Source of the DNA: Bryopsis sp. KO-2023
Taxonomy: Eukaryota; Chlorophyta; Ulvophyceae; Bryopsidales; Bryopsidaceae
Assembly: GCA_030272585.1 (NCBI GenBank)
Contig: BSYQ01000002.1
Coordinates: forward strand, 5,890,001-5,954,000
Length of the DNA: 64,000 nucleotides
Direction of reading: 5' to 3'
In this document: one piece after another, positions 60,741 through 64,000 of the stretch
Layout of the letters: the number at the start of each line of letters is the position of its first letter
How positions within the stretch are numbered: the first letter of the stretch is position 1
The notes under the pieces: generated by a model
Databases searched by the model: none
What the model saw: only the letters and a program-made list of their open reading frames with translations
Told to the model about the DNA's origin: nothing
Translations under genes and position numbers: made by a program

Positions 60741-62140
60741 CAAACGCAGGGGGGAACTAATATTGTTGGGCGAGCAGCTGCAAAAAAAAAAGGAACATAA
60801 GAGCTCCAGAGGGAGTTTAAGCCAAAGAAAATATTGTGCTGGGAAAAGATTGGACTCCTCCTTTTTCGAGAATTCTCTTATCCTTTCTTTTTTCGAGGCT
60901 AATAATAGTGCACCAGTCCACAGAAACACCTGGAATTCAGTCCTTTTTCTTGCAAGCAAAAATCGATCCACTGTAAGGAGAACGAGTTTTTGATAGGTTG
61001 TGAAAGTCTTGGGTGGACCATCACACCCCCCCCCCCCCTCAACTATTAATTGAACAATGAATATTGAATCAAGCTTCACGAACCATACTTGAGGATCATA
61101 ACTTGATTTTCTGCAAAGACACACTGAAGTATTGAAAAAAGAATTGTGAACATATCAAGAGAAAGCCTTGCTGTAAAAATATCAAGAATGCTCTTGGCTA
61201 ACTGACCTCACAAACCACTGATATACTAAGGTAGATGATAGTTCAAGTTTCATGAAAAAAAATCATGTTTGCCCTCATACATTTATCCATCAGCCCAACA
61301 GTAACTCAGTAGGGAGAAAAAAACTTTTCATTCCTATGTATAATTTGGACGAAAATTTGTTGTGGTTTGTGCAAACTGTTCCTTTCTTTTTGTGTTTTTA
61401 CTGTGATAGAGAAAAACCCTCTTTCAAACTATGCTTCATTTGAATCAAGAGGTATATTATGAGAGGAAAAAGGGGGAAGAGAGCGGGGGGAGGGGGGGGG
61501 GGGGCGAGGAGGACGGAGATGGCTTGGGACTCGAAGCGAACAAACAACAAAAAGATGGACAAAAATGGGATTTGTTGGGCCAATTCCGGGTAGAATAAAA
61601 AAGAAATAAAGTAGTTTAATAAGCCTCACTGGGTTTTTACTTCAACAAACGATCTGAGCGATTGTCTATACACAACGACTTGCTCTTTTTACAACCTGCG
61701 CTTACCAACTCCATTAAGCAATTGCGCACCATACATGTTACAGTTGCCACCCGTAACAATACCCTGGTGAATGCGAGCGGGTCTGATATACATCCTTGGG
61801 TGGAGTGGGTTGCGAGGCTGTGGTCACGAGTTCAAAAGGGAAAACTGCGGGCAACAAAAACTAGGGGGGTTGGTGAATCAACAAAAAGAGGGTGTAGTCT
61901 CACTATTTTTAGCACGACGAGAGAACTCAGCTAACTCCTATAAGTCAATTTTTTTTCAAGCGAAGCTACGTACAAAGCGACGACTAGCGTTATGACCGTG
62001 CAGAATGTAATATATATTCCTCCCACCTCCCCTAAAGAAAAATTCATTCTCTATTTCTATAAACGATTCTTTACAATGCAATTCGTTTAAGAACTTGCAC
62101 CTAAAATTACTGCACCTAATTTTTGATTAATTTATTCAGT
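60741..62140. other. No gene seen; outer right arm
   Basis: Matches 720-2,400 inverted. A poly-G run lies near 61,485-61,503. Open frames are short and not shared with the left arm. Confidence 0.5.
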
Positions 62141-62775
62141 ATAATAATATAACCACTATTATAAGCCATATATTTTATTTCACTTGTAAAAGAGGGAACT
62201 CAATTTCTAAACATATGAAAAAAATACGAAACAATGCGGAATAGTATCACTCTAAAAAAATGATCGAATGGATAATAAAGACCGAACGAATTAAAAAAGT
62301 GTCTCTAATATGAAGCTCAACGGGATGCAATTAAAAAACTCCGTGGTGTTGAATTTTTTCTTGTTCATCAAAATTTGTGTTTTGACGTTTATTTGCAAGC
62401 AAAGCTGCAAAGAGCAACGCTAGTTTAGAAAAATGAGCCATCTCCATTGAGATGTACATGTTTTTGTTATCGGAAAAAATCAGCTCATCGATGGGGATTT
62501 GTATATGGCACAGAACAATAGCAAACAAAAAGGAGAAAAAAAAACGGAAATCATTGTTGGAAATGGATCATGTATTCTTTTGTATTGTGAGGATTGAAGG
62601 GGCTTTGGAGTAAAATAATGAAGATTGTAACGAGCATTCATCCTTTTTACAAATAGTTTGCCTCGAAAAAGTAGGCGTCAATCCCCAAAGGTTCAAGCGT
62701 AGAGGGTTCGATTCCCTGAGGGGTGATGATCCAATTAAATATAAAGTCTTACATTCATGCACCCTTTGAAAGGCT
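62141..62775. other. No gene seen; tRNA-like fragment near 62,690-62,725
   Basis: AT-rich sequence beyond the inverted duplication. GAGGGTTCGATTCCCTGAGG near 62,703-62,722 resembles a tRNA T-arm, but no cloverleaf could be drawn around it. Confidence 0.35.
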
Positions 62776-64000
62776 TGTTACGGTGTCATGCGCTACAACG
62801 CCCCGAGTTAAACATCAATACATCGATTATTTCCCATACACTCACAACATCTGAGAGGAAGAGCACATTGTTTTTGCTTTTAGTAACTTATTCAAGAGGA
62901 GCTTACTTTGTTGTTCCTTGATCGACCGGGTGGGTCGGTTTTAGGCGCGGACGAGTGGAAACGAAGTGATAGCAACTGTAACAATTCAGAGCTGGACCAA
63001 TACTACGGCAATTTTACCCTAAGAAGGGTCTAACAATCATAGAAAAAAGCAAAGCAGAATGCTGTTGCTGCTATGATTACGACTACTGATGCTGCAACTA
63101 CAGATGCTACTGTCGATGCATTGTAAAATGATTATGAAGCCAGAGGTGGAAACACTTGTTGCAAGGAAAGACAACAGTCGAAACAGTTCGTCTTCAGTAT
63201 GGAACACTATAACGGCTGCAGCCCTACAGTCCACTTTTTCTGCTTCAGTCCACCGAGGATTGCGACCCTGTCGGTCTGCCAGTCTGAACCGCCTGTTCTA
63301 TTGAACGGCCATGAGAGACAGACTTGATTCTAGCAAGGTTCAAGGGCGAGATAAGTTCCAAACTAAAGTTAGGTTAAGTTACAAGAACGTTCAAACCCCA
63401 AGAACTCATAGAATACCCTAGCAACTTTGATCCCAACTGATCATAGGCTGTAACATCAATCCGCATCAGTACTGCAAGCTATCAGACCTTGCAGTCCTGT
63501 CTGTAAAAAGGGAGAGTGTCTCTATTTTGGGTAGATCGAGGAATATGGAATAGATTGGAGGAGATCGTGGTGGGAACTATTTGATTGTTGGTGTCGCTGT
63601 TTCCTATAAGAAAGTTTGTTGTTATCGACTCCTTTCTTCACCGCCTTTGCGGAACTCAGGGCTCTAGCCCGACTTATACAAGACTACACGTCTTTTTACA
63701 TGGTTTCGAAGCAAGTATTCCTAGGGAAACTTTAGGAAGAAGCGACGGGAAACATGGACAGCGAACAGGGCAGTGAGAACAGCCATGGCGAAAGAGACTC
63801 GCCACGAACAAAGTCGATACGCGACTTGGAAGCACGTTTGCAGATGCTGGAAGGAGCGCCTTCTCAGGGTCGAGTGCAAGGGGGAGACAGTCAAGTACGC
63901 AGTGGGGTATTGAGGGAAAAGATCAGGCTGAAACTCCCGCAAGCTTATGAAGGGTATGAGGATGAAAGGGAGATACATGAGTTTTTATTCGAGGTGCGAC
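62776..64000 (+). mobile_element. Probable LTR retroelement, 5' end (fossil)
   Basis: A putative LTR of about 925 bp begins TGTTACGG and ends TTTTTACA at 63,700. It is followed directly by TGGTTTCGAAGC, which resembles a tRNA primer-binding site. A frame from 63,754 starts MDSEQGSENSHGERD and has Gag-like KLPQAYEGYEDE near the window end. The element continues past the window, so the 3' LTR, family (Ty3 or Copia kin) and age cannot be judged. Confidence 0.45.

Larger units (their letters stand above)
50880..62140. repeat. Right arm of large inverted duplication
   Basis: This is the reverse-complement partner of about 720-16,760, shorter because of at least two deletions relative to it. About 34 kb of unrelated, mobile-element-rich DNA separates the arms. 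The inner edge is placed where dispersed-repeat copy D begins near 50,880, and the outer edge where the AT-rich match to 720-800 fades near 62,140. Confidence 0.85.

Noticed and set aside
1-64000. CRISPR array or bacterial operon structure
   Set aside because: No regularly spaced direct repeats with unique spacers; genes are intron-rich and eukaryotic.

Overview
This looks like nuclear DNA from a complex eukaryote, most likely a plastid-bearing protist or alga. Host-type genes are split by many short GT-AG introns with pyrimidine-rich acceptors and coding phase kept across every splice. One duplicated gene encodes a dual-specificity phosphatase of the SEX4/LSF plant-type glucan-phosphatase family. 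The species cannot be fixed from sequence alone. Repeats and transposons fill most of the window.

Layout. A very large imperfect inverted duplication frames the window: left arm about 0.72-16.8 kb, right arm about 50.9-62.1 kb. Each arm carries, from outside to inside, a dispersed repeat (copies A and E), a nine-exon glucan-phosphatase-like gene (8827-12387 minus; 53653-57162 plus), a mitochondrial pyruvate carrier 2-like gene (13839-14612 minus; 52878-53165 plus) and another dispersed-repeat copy (B and D). Both phosphatase copies look intact. The left carrier gene keeps three exons but ends early through an apparent one-base change. The right one has lost exon 3 in a 1.44 kb deletion that ends in a hairpin.

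Between the arms: repeat B, a 5'-truncated LINE whose reverse transcriptase is followed by a complete dUTPase ORF, and repeat C (15.1-24.8 kb). Then comes an area of palindromes and short transposons (26-33 kb): three hAT-type MITEs, a 1.3 kb inverted-repeat element, and a foldback element with minisatellite-like ends nested in an older palindrome.

The standout region is 33,576-42,533. A 25-bp inverted repeat and shared subterminal motifs bracket nearly 9 kb. Inside are a Plavaka-like (CACTA superfamily) transposase gene with a zinc-finger exon and two unrecognised multi-exon genes: a phase-perfect 425-residue protein, and a smaller acidic C-terminal protein. I read it as one large DNA transposon carrying passenger genes.

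Rightward lie a TA-flanked MITE, a cysteine-rich gene with unresolved splicing, a serpin remnant, an inverted-repeat element whose end supplies the last codons of a coiled-coil/ankyrin-repeat gene (47,520-50,605 minus), and the right arm. The window ends in the start of a probable LTR retroelement (62,776 to the edge).
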